A DNA stretch of 64,000 nt, from positions 3,286,001 to 3,350,000 of the forward strand of contig FSRV01000001.1 in NCBI GenBank assembly GCA_900142905.1, written 5' to 3'. The translations under genes and the position numbers were made by a program. The notes under the pieces were generated by a model, which saw only the letters and a list, made by a program, of their open reading frames with translations, ran no database searches and was not told the origin of the DNA. Shown piece by piece: positions 26,359 to 34,929 of this stretch; position 1 is the stretch's first letter; each line of letters starts with the position of its first letter. Origin of the DNA: Burkholderia sp. GAS332. GTDB taxonomy: Bacteria > Pseudomonadota > Gammaproteobacteria > Burkholderiales > Burkholderiaceae.

Positions 26359-27731
26359 CGTGCCTCCAGGGCGCGTCGTTTAAGCAGGGTGTGAAACGAC
26401 TGCCTGATGCGCTCCACCGCTTCCTTCTTGTACGGGAACTGACGGTTATTCCCATGCACAAGCATGCTCGCATTGGCTTCGAATACGACGACCGCGCCAT
26501 CACGGTCAAGCGCACAGTCGATGCCGAAATAGTCCAATCCCATCGCGTCACGAATCGACTGCAACGCCGCGCGCTGCGCTACGCCGAAGACGCGCCACGG
26601 ATCTTCGAGGAATGCCTGCTCTTCGGCCTGCATCCACGCATGGCTAACCATACTGGTCGTGACATGGTGGACCTTCCATTTGTCGTCGATGGCGAGGTGG
26701 TACGGCAGGATCTCGTCGCCGACACAGACGAAGCGGTACTTGCGGAAATAGCCGTCGTTGGACCGGTAGTCGACAAACGGCGTGAGGTAGTAGCTGCCTG
26801 CATCGTGCCGGTTCAGGAAGATCAGCAGTTGCGCGTGGTCCTCCATCCTCTCGAAGTCGTCGCCGCCATGCGTGCCTGCCGGCCTCACCAGAAGCGGAAA
26901 CGATAACGTGGACGGCAAGGCGCTCGACAGTAATTCACGCATTTCGGCTGCCGGATAGAGACGCGTTTGCGGAACGCTGCAGCCCGGCACTTCCGCGAGG
27001 CGCCGCGCAACCGACTCTCGATTCGTCCCTGCAATGGCTTGCGGAGGATTGATGACGGGACTGCCGACACGGTCTATAAACGCTTGCGCGGGTCCGAAGA
27101 AAGCCTGCCCCCGATCGACGTCGGAAATCAGATTGACGACCACGTCCGCATAGATGCGCAGCCGCTTGACGTCGTAGTCCATATCCAGCAGCAGTGTGAT
27201 GACATTGCTTTCGAAGCGCGCCTGCTCGATCAGATACTCAATTGGCGTATTGCCCGCGTTGGGTCCGAACACAAACAGCACACGGAAATCCGGTGGTGCG
27301 ACGACGGCTGGGACCGTGATGAGCGGCTTCAATTTCAGCGCACGGCGATAGTTTGCGTCCGCCTTGGCGTCGAGCCCTAACGCCTGCTGAAAATTCGCCA
27401 CGATGTGCAGGATCGCGGGATCGTTGGGATCGTGTTCAAGGGCACGCTCGAAGTAATCAAGCGCGCGTTGCCGCCGGCCCGCGCACGCCTCGGCGAGGCC
27501 AAGCTGTCGATACACCGCAACCTGGTCGCCGGGGCCGTTCAGCAGGTGCATGAGCCAACCGATTGCTTCGTCGAACCGATCTTGCCGGATCAATACCTGT
27601 GCGAGACCAAAGCGAGCATCCCAGTGGTCCGGATCCAACCCGATCACTTCACGGTAATGGCTTTCGGCGAGGTCAAGCTGTCCCGCTTGATGATGCGAGG
27701 ACGCCTGGGAAAAAAGACGATCGATGGACAT
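26355..27731 (-). CDS. TPR-ATP-grasp fusion protein of unknown function
   Basis: The 458-residue protein starts with about four tetratricopeptide repeats (residues 1-140; for example AGQLDLAESHYREVIGLDPD and RRQRALDYFERALEHDPNDP). It continues with an ATP-grasp domain containing PLLVRPAGTHGGDDFERM (nucleotide-binding lysine position replaced by Arg), KYRFVCVGDEILPYHLAID, and the metal-binding end GIDCALDRDGAVVVFEANASM. ATP-grasp enzymes make amide, ester or thioester bonds from an acyl-phosphate. TPRs would hold a partner protein. It is coupled to the SerC-like gene by a 4-base overlap. I know no characterised pathway with this pair. Confidence 0.75.
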   Translation of the reverse strand: MSIDRLFSQASSHHQAGQLDLAESHYREVIGLDPDHWDARFGLAQVLIRQDRFDEAIGWLMHLLNGPGDQVAVYRQLGLAEACAGRRQRALDYFERALEHDPNDPAILHIVANFQQALGLDAKADANYRRALKLKPLITVPAVVAPPDFRVLFVFGPNAGNTPIEYLIEQARFESNVITLLLDMDYDVKRLRIYADVVVNLISDVDRGQAFFGPAQAFIDRVGSPVINPPQAIAGTNRESVARRLAEVPGCSVPQTRLYPAAEMRELLSSALPSTLSFPLLVRPAGTHGGDDFERMEDHAQLLIFLNRHDAGSYYLTPFVDYRSNDGYFRKYRFVCVGDEILPYHLAIDDKWKVHHVTTSMVSHAWMQAEEQAFLEDPWRVFGVAQRAALQSIRDAMGLDYFGIDCALDRDGAVVVFEANASMLVHGNNRQFPYKKEAVERIRQSFHTLLKRRALEAR

Positions 27732-28079
27732 GATTGATGACCGCCGCAGGCGGAAACCTGACGCAATGCTTGCAGGTAGATGAAGCGAAGATTAAGACAG
27801 TCCGCTTGCCTGCTTGTACAGACGGAGACTGACCAGACGGAACGAAGGGAGGCAGCATAGCAGCGCATTCCTGCCATGCTGATCGAGACCTGAATTCAAA
27901 GACTTACCGGCCGTTACGAAGACCCCGCAACGTAACTTCTCGTAATACGAAACCGCGCGACGATAGCGTTTGCGCATTGAACCGAGGGGTCAAACGACGC
28001 ATGCTTGCACCGTTCGCGACGATCGATCGCGAACCGCTGGACGGCGCGGCCACCCGTCGATTCATCCCCGAGGAGCAAC
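27732..28079. other. Intergenic region with two palindromes
   Basis: No gene is evident in these 348 bases between the divergent ATP-grasp and Ser/Thr-rich small protein genes. It contains the inverted repeat GTTACG-N12-CGTAAC (27913-27936) and the perfect palindrome TCGTA-A-TACGA (27940-27950), which look like operator sequences. No regulator gene lies next to it. Confidence 0.5.
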
Positions 28080-28394
28080 ATGTCTATTTCCGGCATTACA
28101 TCTGTTGGAAACATCTACCCGACCGTGCAGGGCAATTCCGCTCAAAGCGCGACCAGTAACTTGACCGGTCAACCGCCGTCGACCGAAAAGCGCGTCCATG
28201 GCGGCCACCACGGCCATCATGCAAGCGCTGCATCGTCCTCGAGCACGACGGCAGACACGTCATCGTCGACCGACACCGACGCGGACAGTCTCCTGTCGCA
28301 AACGGCTTCCTCCACCACCACGCCGAACGGATCGACGCCGACCTACACCCTCAATGGCGTAGCACTGGGCAGCAACATCAACACCACCGCGTAA
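28080..28394 (+). CDS. Small Ser/Thr-rich protein, hypothetical
   Basis: The 104-residue protein starts MSISGITSVGNIYPTVQ, has a histidine cluster (VHGGHHGHHA) in the middle, and is otherwise Ser/Thr/Asp-rich with no hydrophobic segment. It is thus likely soluble and largely unfolded. GAGGAGC lies directly before the ATG at 28080, a strong ribosome site that fixes the start. The histidine cluster could bind metal. I do not recognise a function. Confidence 0.65.
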   Translation: MSISGITSVGNIYPTVQGNSAQSATSNLTGQPPSTEKRVHGGHHGHHASAASSSSTTADTSSSTDTDADSLLSQTASSTTTPNGSTPTYTLNGVALGSNINTTA

Positions 28395-28470
28395 CGGTTC
28401 GCTCACCGCCAGCTCAACTGCGCACGCTTGCGGGCCAGCGCCCCTCGCCCTCGCTCAGCCACCGGCCGGG

Positions 28471-28941
28471 TTATCTCCCTGGAGGTAAGCCGACCGGCGT
28501 CGACTGCCGGACAACGAGGACCGGAATCTCAGTGTGCGTCAGGACCTTCTGGGTCTCGCTGCCGAGCAAAAGCGCCCGCATGCCGCTTCGACCGTGGGAC
28601 GCCATCACAATGAGATCGCAGTTCTGCTCTGCTGCAACGCTGATAATCGCCTCATAGGGATGAGCGCGACTCGTGGCAACCGTATTGCACTCGACACCTG
28701 CTTGCGCAGCCGCTCTTTTGACAATCCCCAGGTAGTCATCCGCACGCTGCCGGGCGGTCTGAATGATGCGATCTTCATTGTCCGCGATCATCTCGGTGCC
28801 ATAGGCGAGGACATGAAACTCCGGGATGACGTGGAGTCCCGTGATTTTGGCTCCGCTCTCCACGGCGAGCGTGATCGTCATCTGAATGGCGGCCTCAGAA
28901 AGCGCTGAACCGTCGGTCGGCACCAGTAGATGCTTGAACAT
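28471..28941 (-). CDS. Universal stress protein (UspA family)
   Basis: The 156-residue protein begins MFKHLLVPTDGSALSEAA and ends with the nucleotide-binding signature SHGRSGMRALLLGSETQKVL (G-2x-G-9x-G-S), so it belongs to the ATP-binding Usp group. Proteins of this group are induced by stress and growth arrest. GGAGGAAGGT just before the ATG at 28941 fixes the start; the frame is open for 36 more codons upstream but these are not Usp-like. It lies downstream of the glutamine synthetase paralogue on the same strand, 177 bases away. Confidence 0.93.
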   Translation of the reverse strand: MFKHLLVPTDGSALSEAAIQMTITLAVESGAKITGLHVIPEFHVLAYGTEMIADNEDRIIQTARQRADDYLGIVKRAAAQAGVECNTVATSRAHPYEAIISVAAEQNCDLIVMASHGRSGMRALLLGSETQKVLTHTEIPVLVVRQSTPVGLPPGR

Positions 28942-29118
28942 ACCTTCCTCCCCATGACCCGGCCGGTTCGCGTTGAAATCGTGCTCGGCGCCTCTCCCCC
29001 TTGAACCCGGCGAACCTGAATCAGAAGCGGCCTCTTTGAGTATAGTCACCTTGATGACATAGGGCCGGGAGGCAAGCCCTTATGCACGCGTTCTGTGCGA
29101 GCGGTTCGCGGACCACTT

Positions 29119-30624
29119 TTAAGTATCGAAATACAGGTAGAACTCCCAGGGATGGGGACGCAGTTTGATCGGGTCAATTTCGCGTTTGCGCTTGTAGTCG
29201 ATCCAGGTCTGAATCACGTCTTCGGTGAAAACATCGCCTTTGCGCAGAAACGCGTTATCGGCCTCCAGCGCCGCGAGCGACGCGTCGAGCGAGCCCGGAA
29301 CCTGCCGTATGTTGCGAGCTTCTTCGGGCGGCAGGTCGTAGATGTTCCGGTCGAGCGGATCGCCCGGATCGGTCCTGTTTTCAATCCCATCGAGGCCGGC
29401 CATCAGCATCGCCGCAAAGGCCAGGTACGCATTGGCCGATGGGTCCGGGCAGCGGAACTCCACGCGCCGCGCATTCGGCGAATCCGAGTACATCGGGATG
29501 CGCGCCGCGGCCGAACGGTTGCGCTGTGACATGGCCAGATTGACGGGGGCCTCGTAGCCCGGGACCAGACGCTTGTATGAGTTGGTGGTCGGGGCGCAAA
29601 AGGCCATCAGCGCGGGCGCGTGTTGCAGCAAGCCGCCGATGTACCAGCGGCACAGGTCGGAAGTCAGCGCCCAACCGTTCGCGTCATAGAAGAGATTCTT
29701 GTCGTCTTGCCACAGGCTCTGGTGACAATGCATGCCGCTCGCGTTGTCGGCGAACAGCGGCTTCGGCATGAACGTGGCCACTTTTCCGTGCCGGCGCGCG
29801 ACGTTCTTGCAGACGTACTTGTAGATCATCACGTTGTCGGCCATGCGCGTGAGCGTTGCAAACCGCATATCGATTTCGTTCTGGCCGGCGGTTGCGACCT
29901 CATGGTGATGCACTTCAATCTGCACGCCGGCCTGCTCCAGCGTCAACGCGATCTCCGAGCGGATTTCCTGCAGCGTGTCGTGAGGCGGCACCGGGAAATA
30001 GCCCTCCTTGTAGCGCTGCTTATAGCCGAGATTGCCGCCACCGTACGCGCCCTCATCACGACCGGTGTTCCAGTCACCCTCGGACGACTCGACATAGTAG
30101 AAACCGCTGTGCTGGTCCTGACCGAAGCGGATGGAGTCGAAAATAAAGAACTCGAGTTCGGGCCCGACGTAGCAGGTGGTCGCAATACCGCTTTGGCGTA
30201 GATAGTTTTCCGCTTTTTTCGCCACGTAGCGCGGATCGCGTGAATACGGCTGCTGCAAAATCGGGTCGACCACGTCGCAGATGATCGACAGAGTCGGCGT
30301 GCTGCAAACCGGATCGACGAAAGCGGTCGCCGGATCGGGTCTGAGCAGCATGTCCGATTCGTGGATCTCCTGGAAGCCGCGGATCGACGAACCGTCGAAG
30401 CCGATTCCAGCGCTGAACAGGCCCGGGTGAACTTCAGGAAGCGTGATCGAGAAGTGCTGCCAGAGCCCGGGTAAGTCGGTGAACTTCAGATCGACGATCT
30501 GGATACCATTTTTCCGCACCAGATCGATCACATCGTTCGCGCTTGCGGGTCGAGTGACGTGGAAGCGGCCTGCTTCGACAGACACCGTGAGAGGCGATGC
30601 CGAAGCTTGTGGCGTAGTGGACAT
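29119..30624 (-). CDS. Type I glutamine synthetase (likely second copy)
   Basis: The 501-residue protein has the GSI elements in order: FDGSSIRGFQEIHESDM, the Glu/metal site GPELEFFIFD, GQNEIDMRF, MPKPLFADNASGMHCHQSLW, the ATP region NSYKRLVPGYEAPVN, and DRNIYDLPPEEARNI with the tyrosine that is adenylylated in GlnA. It catalyses ATP-dependent glutamine formation from glutamate and ammonia. Length exceeds the usual ~470 because of an N-terminal extension. Its neighbours are stress and GYD proteins, not ntrBC, so I take it to be a paralogue of the main glnA. That is inference. Confidence 0.9.
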   Translation of the reverse strand: MSTTPQASASPLTVSVEAGRFHVTRPASANDVIDLVRKNGIQIVDLKFTDLPGLWQHFSITLPEVHPGLFSAGIGFDGSSIRGFQEIHESDMLLRPDPATAFVDPVCSTPTLSIICDVVDPILQQPYSRDPRYVAKKAENYLRQSGIATTCYVGPELEFFIFDSIRFGQDQHSGFYYVESSEGDWNTGRDEGAYGGGNLGYKQRYKEGYFPVPPHDTLQEIRSEIALTLEQAGVQIEVHHHEVATAGQNEIDMRFATLTRMADNVMIYKYVCKNVARRHGKVATFMPKPLFADNASGMHCHQSLWQDDKNLFYDANGWALTSDLCRWYIGGLLQHAPALMAFCAPTTNSYKRLVPGYEAPVNLAMSQRNRSAAARIPMYSDSPNARRVEFRCPDPSANAYLAFAAMLMAGLDGIENRTDPGDPLDRNIYDLPPEEARNIRQVPGSLDASLAALEADNAFLRKGDVFTEDVIQTWIDYKRKREIDPIKLRPHPWEFYLYFDT

Positions 30625-30706
30625 GGGCTTTCTCCTCTCCAGGCACGCTGCCTCTGGTCCAACTTTAGTCCGTCCGCGGGCGAAAACAAGGCGCCTGCCC
30701 GCCTCG

Positions 30707-30916
30707 CTACCGGTCGCCCGCCAGCGCCTTCAGATGGGCCTCGCCCGCATCCTGAGCCGCAGCGCGCATGGCGAATGTGTCGTCCGACACCATGGCCCGT
30801 TTGACCTTTTGTGCCCCGAAGTCGACCAGCGTAATGACCCAGACATACTCGCCAGCCTGCTCGGCTGTTTGCACGAATGCGCGTACGTCTTCGCTGTCGT
30901 TTGCCTGCGTGTTCAT
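30707..30916 (-). CDS. Small conserved-looking protein, hypothetical
   Basis: The 69-residue protein MNTQANDSEDVRAFVQ... has a compact alpha/beta look (EYVWVITLVDFGAQKVKRAM) and an alanine-rich end. CAGGAGGTCAAC places a near-perfect ribosome site before the ATG at 30916. It lies 62 bases after the GYD gene and 82 bases before the glutamine synthetase gene, all on the minus strand, so the three may be one transcript. Family not recognised. Confidence 0.65.
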   Translation of the reverse strand: MNTQANDSEDVRAFVQTAEQAGEYVWVITLVDFGAQKVKRAMVSDDTFAMRAAAQDAGEAHLKALAGDR

Positions 30917-30978
30917 GTTGACCTCCTGAGAAAGCGTCGCGGAAAGAAAACGGCTCGCATACCGGATGACTGCCCGTT

Positions 30979-31272
30979 TTATGGAAGTTTGCCGATAATC
31001 GCGCTGCACTCCTCCTTCGTGAACGCACGGAGCGTTTGCGTGCGGACATTGCCTGCCGACCCTAGCGCGTAGCCGAATGCCGCGAAGCTTTGCTCATCCG
31101 GTGCGTCGATGACCGTGACAATGTCGTATTTGCCCACTGTCCAATAGATCTGTTTCATTTCACAGCCAAAGGTTTTGGCCAGCTCAGCCGCTTGACCGGC
31201 CCGCTGTGGGCTGTTTTTGATGTTGCGTATACCTTGATCGGTGAATTGTGCAAGAACCACATAAGTCGCCAT
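30979..31272 (-). CDS. GYD domain protein
   Basis: The 97-residue protein has the GYD family pattern: MATYVVLAQFTDQGIRNIKNS at the start, then QIYWTVGKYDIVTVIDAPDE, in which GKYD replaces the eponymous GxYD, and a dimeric ferredoxin-like fold is expected. Members are small cytoplasmic proteins of unknown role found near nitrogen and stress genes. AAGGGGAATCGTC before the ATG supports the start. Confidence 0.85.
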   Translation of the reverse strand: MATYVVLAQFTDQGIRNIKNSPQRAGQAAELAKTFGCEMKQIYWTVGKYDIVTVIDAPDEQSFAAFGYALGSAGNVRTQTLRAFTKEECSAIIGKLP

Positions 31273-31527
31273 GACGATTCCCCTTACGATTGGTACGAGT
31301 CGGGATTCCTACGCGCAAGCTCGACCGCGAACGCTACTGTGATCGGGCAGCTCGAAAGCGTTCTGCGCGTAACCTGAGTGTAGGCAATGGGAGCGCGCGC
31401 CACAGAGCGTTTGGCTTCATGGGCTGTGGCAAGTCCCCGTGTGGTCGCAATGAGCAAATGACCTTGCGTGCCGACCCTCCTGGCGTTACGTTGGCAACTA
31501 TCGGGCCAACCGTTAGGAGATGGTGCG

Positions 31528-32052
31528 ATGCAAAACCTCGTCCAGATCGCGTGCGCAACCTGCCTCGTCGTGGCAACCGCCGCGACCGCGCAAACCCCGG
31601 CCTCACAACCCGCCGCGGGCGGGACGCCCGACAAGATACCCTTCGACATTCCCTATGGCACGCCGATTGGTCTGGACACCGCGAAGCGGCTGCTCACGAT
31701 TGCAGAAACCGAAGCGAAGAAACACGACTGGAAAATGAACATTGCGGTCGTCGACACGCATGGCGAACTCCTCGCGTTCGAACGAATGGACGGTGCGCAG
31801 TATGCGTCGATCGCGATATCGCAGAACAAAGCGCGCACGTCAGCACGATTTCGTCGCGAAACCCGGGTCTTCTACAACCAGTTTGAGACCGGCCATGCCT
31901 ATGTGAACACGCTCGATCCGGGGCTGGTGGCATCGCCGGGAGGATTCCCTCTCGTAGAAGGAGGAAAGCTTGTCGGCGCGATCGGTTGTAGTGGCGGCAC
32001 AGGCGATCAGGACGCTGCTGTGTGCAAGGTCGCCGCCGATACGATCAAATAG
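31528..32052 (+). CDS. HbpS/GlcG-family secreted protein
   Basis: The 174-residue protein begins with a signal peptide (LVQIACATCLVVATAATAQ) followed by the GlcG/HbpS domain: TAKRLLTIAETEAKKHDWKM, AVVDTHGELLAFERMDGA, then GGFPLVEGGKLVGAIGCSGG and TGDQDAAVCKVAAD. HbpS binds heme outside the cell; most family members are uncharacterised. GGAG ten bases before the ATG at 31528 supports the start. It is convergent with the porin gene, with a small GC hairpin at 32058-32074 just after its stop. Confidence 0.85.
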   Translation: MQNLVQIACATCLVVATAATAQTPASQPAAGGTPDKIPFDIPYGTPIGLDTAKRLLTIAETEAKKHDWKMNIAVVDTHGELLAFERMDGAQYASIAISQNKARTSARFRRETRVFYNQFETGHAYVNTLDPGLVASPGGFPLVEGGKLVGAIGCSGGTGDQDAAVCKVAADTIK

Positions 32053-32057
32053 TGCGA

Positions 32058-32074
32058 CGCCGCTGTCGGCGGCG
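32058..32074. terminator. Short GC hairpin between convergent genes
   Basis: CGCCGC-TGTCG-GCGGCG lies six bases after the HbpS-like stop and before the porin stop on the other strand. No T-run follows on either side, so termination is only suggested. Confidence 0.3.
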
Positions 32075-32136
32075 CCGTGATGGTCCCAAGGCCACCACGG
32101 CAATGCTTCGGGTTCTCACCGACGGCTGGATCGTCT

Positions 32137-33279
32137 TCAGAATCGGTGCTTTATTCCCACGCCGACCAATGCCTGCGAGTCACCCGAGGCTGGGGAAAGA
32201 CTATTGATCTGGGCATACGAAAACTGCGAGCCGTCCCCATGAACCCGCTGATAGACGCCATCCGCATACAGACTTGTTCGTTTCGACAGGGCATAGTCAG
32301 CCAGCAGGCCAAGCTGGTTCCAGTGCGGCGATCTCCCGCTAACGCTGGCAGTGGTATAGGTATACGCACCCTTCAAATCCAGCGAAGACGTCGCATGGTA
32401 AACAGCATTGATTTCGTAGTTGTTGAAGCTCATGGAGTTTGCCCCTGTGAACTGGGCGTTCTGCCACTCGCCGGTGGGTGAGGAAAGAACGGTTCGCGTG
32501 ACGTTGGCGCTCAGATCAACATGATCGAGCGCATAGCTAGCGCCTACCCCATAGATCCGTTGCCTTGCAGCCGTGAAGTTTGCATCAGCGACATCCACCG
32601 CGCCATACGAGCCAGGCACATCGTCGCCTGAATTATCGAGCTGCTCGTACACCGCCGCGAGCCTCACCGGCCCCGCCGAATACGCCACACCGGCTGCCCA
32701 CAAGCGGTTGTCCGCAAAGCCAGATCCCGAGACTGACGTTGCAGACGACTTATTGCTAAACGCGTACATGCCGCCGAACTCCAGACCCGCCAGGCTGATA
32801 CTCTGATACTTGATGGCGTTGTTCACCATATAAGTCCCCCAGAGGTTATCGTTATCGAGCGGATGTGCGTAAAGGACGCCGCCCCAATTCCCTCCCGCCG
32901 CGAAATCCCCCAGGTAGTCCGCAACGGAGTCCAGCATGCGCCCCATCTTCAACGTGCCGGCCGTGCTGTTGCTGAGGCCCACCCACGCGTAGTCCCCAAA
33001 AAGACGGCCACTCGGCCACGTTGTGCCGTTGGCGGTCGAGAAGGCCGATCCCAGTTTGAAAATGACCTTGTTTCCGCCACCGAGATCCTCCGCGCCGCGT
33101 AAGCCCCATACGCTCGTTTCGGTAGGTGAGGCAACAAATTGAAGCGCATGATTGCCGCCCTGATTCGTTGAATAGAAAATGCCGTTGTCAATCAGACCAT
33201 AAAGCGCAATGCTCGACTGCGCATGTCCCGTGAGCGCAAGTAGACCCATAAAGCCACCTAGCAATACATGGCGTTTCAT
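32137..33279 (-). CDS. Burkholderia-type general porin (OmpC-like)
   Basis: The 380-residue protein has a signal peptide ending near TGHAQSSIALYG, then repeating amphipathic strands with GLRGAEDLGGGNKVIFKLGS and WVGLSNSTAGTLKMGRM, and ends in the outer membrane signature VGIGIKHRF-like VGVGIKHRF with terminal phenylalanine. It should form a 16-strand trimeric channel. It is the last gene after the amidohydrolase and the NCS1 permease on the same strand, so it probably gives outer membrane entry for the same substrate. Confidence 0.92.
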   Translation of the reverse strand: MKRHVLLGGFMGLLALTGHAQSSIALYGLIDNGIFYSTNQGGNHALQFVASPTETSVWGLRGAEDLGGGNKVIFKLGSAFSTANGTTWPSGRLFGDYAWVGLSNSTAGTLKMGRMLDSVADYLGDFAAGGNWGGVLYAHPLDNDNLWGTYMVNNAIKYQSISLAGLEFGGMYAFSNKSSATSVSGSGFADNRLWAAGVAYSAGPVRLAAVYEQLDNSGDDVPGSYGAVDVADANFTAARQRIYGVGASYALDHVDLSANVTRTVLSSPTGEWQNAQFTGANSMSFNNYEINAVYHATSSLDLKGAYTYTTASVSGRSPHWNQLGLLADYALSKRTSLYADGVYQRVHGDGSQFSYAQINSLSPASGDSQALVGVGIKHRF

Positions 33280-33409
33280 TTCTTATTCCGGTTCAAGAAA
33301 GTAACTTCAGAGAAGACGATGGACGTGCCGACGCCCTCGGAGCGCCTCATTGCACCAATGCGCAAGAGGCAGCTTCCGATAGCGACGCACCTATCAGGGA
33401 GACTTCGGC

Positions 33410-34828
33410 TTAGAGGTTGTCCACTCGTATGGTTCGCTCGGCGTGACCTACACGGTGCGTTCGCATGATCCAGTAGTAGATCGTTCCGGGTATCACGATG
33501 CCGACAATCCACGAGATGTCGACGCCACCGAGCAGATTGAATAGAGGGCCAGTGTAAAACTCACTTGAGAGGAAAGGGATCTGCACCACCACACCGATTA
33601 CGTAAACCGCAATGCCAAGAATGTTCCACTTCCCGTAGCGGCCATTCACATCGGACAGTGCCGGAATGTCGACGTACTCTCTGGAAACGCAGTAGTAGTC
33701 AACGAGGTTGATAGCGCTCCACGGCGTGAAGAACGCTAATAGGAATAAAATAAACTCGGTAAAGGTTTTAAGGAAACTGTGATTGGCCGCAAGCGCGAGG
33801 CCTGTATATATCGCAACGACCGCAAGTATCATCACGAGGCGCGCGCCTCTTCCAATGACCTGCTTGCCGTTTAGTGCGGTTGTAATTGTGGCGACTGACA
33901 TGACGCTTCCATACACGCAAAGCGTTGACGCAATGAGCTTCCCAAGCGTGATCGCGAGGTAAAGCACCGCCGCAATCGCACCCGCCGAACCCAGCCCCAC
34001 CATGAAGGTCACTTCGTGCCCTGCGAATTGCGCCCCTGCAATGGCTGCGGCGAACACGCCAAAGGTCATAGCGAACTGGGATCCCAGCACTGAGCCAATG
34101 CCCACCGCAAGGAAGGTGACCAACGGCGAAGTTGATCTTGGCAGGTAACGGGAGTAATCCGCCACGTACGGACCGTACGATATCTGCCATGAGGCCGATA
34201 GCGACACGGCAAAAAGGAATGTTGGCCATGTGAAGTGCCGGGTGCCCAACAACGTCGAAACCTCATGTCCGTGCAGAAGGCTAACGAAAAGATAAACGAA
34301 GGTCAGCCCGCCCACCACACTGTAGACACGCCCCATTGCGTGAATGGTCTTATAGCCAAACAACGCTAGCATCGTGACAAGCGCGCCGAGAATCAGAATG
34401 GCGTTGGTGGTGCTCACATGGAGAAGTTGACCAACGGCCTGCCCCGTCAGAACCGTCCCGCCCGTCAGAAAACCGATGTACATGATGCAGACAAGCACCA
34501 GCGGAATGATCGCGCCGTACACGCCGAACTGGACACGGCTCAGTATCATCTGCGGCAGACCAATCTGCGGTCCCTGTGCGCCGTGAAGCGCCATCACCAC
34601 GCCGCCTATCAACTGGCCAATGAACAGGCCGACCAGCGACCAGAACACATCGCCGCCCAGTACGACGGTAAGTGCGCCCGTGACCGCACACGTAACGGTG
34701 AGGTTGGCGCTGATCCAAAGGGTAAATTGGCTCAGAGGGCTGCCGTGCCGTTCGTTGTCCGGGATATAGTCAATTGAGCGCCGCTCTATCAACACCCCCT
34801 TCTTGGAAGGGGAATCTGAAGTCGCCAT
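33410..34828 (-). CDS. NCS1-family permease (cytosine/purine/allantoin-type)
   Basis: The 472-residue protein has about 12 membrane helices and NCS1 features: a soluble start with SIDYIPDNERHGSPLSQFTLW, the GPQIGLPQMILSRVQFG segment, WQISYGPYVADYSRYLP, and TPWSAINLVDYY near helix 10. Members import nucleobases, hydantoins, allantoin or related amides with a cation. The ATG at 34828 is favoured because GGAGAC precedes it by six bases; ATGs at 34840 and 34864 are possible. It is flanked by the M20 amidohydrolase and the porin in one probable operon. Confidence 0.9.
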   Translation of the reverse strand: MATSDSPSKKGVLIERRSIDYIPDNERHGSPLSQFTLWISANLTVTCAVTGALTVVLGGDVFWSLVGLFIGQLIGGVVMALHGAQGPQIGLPQMILSRVQFGVYGAIIPLVLVCIMYIGFLTGGTVLTGQAVGQLLHVSTTNAILILGALVTMLALFGYKTIHAMGRVYSVVGGLTFVYLFVSLLHGHEVSTLLGTRHFTWPTFLFAVSLSASWQISYGPYVADYSRYLPRSTSPLVTFLAVGIGSVLGSQFAMTFGVFAAAIAGAQFAGHEVTFMVGLGSAGAIAAVLYLAITLGKLIASTLCVYGSVMSVATITTALNGKQVIGRGARLVMILAVVAIYTGLALAANHSFLKTFTEFILFLLAFFTPWSAINLVDYYCVSREYVDIPALSDVNGRYGKWNILGIAVYVIGVVVQIPFLSSEFYTGPLFNLLGGVDISWIVGIVIPGTIYYWIMRTHRVGHAERTIRVDNL

Positions 34829-34929
34829 GCTTGTCTCCATGTAATGCTTATTGTCAGAATTCATTTCGAAACGGATTGAACGATGTCAAACGAGACCGGG
34901 GTTCTTGCCAACCGTTCCGGTCGTGCTCT

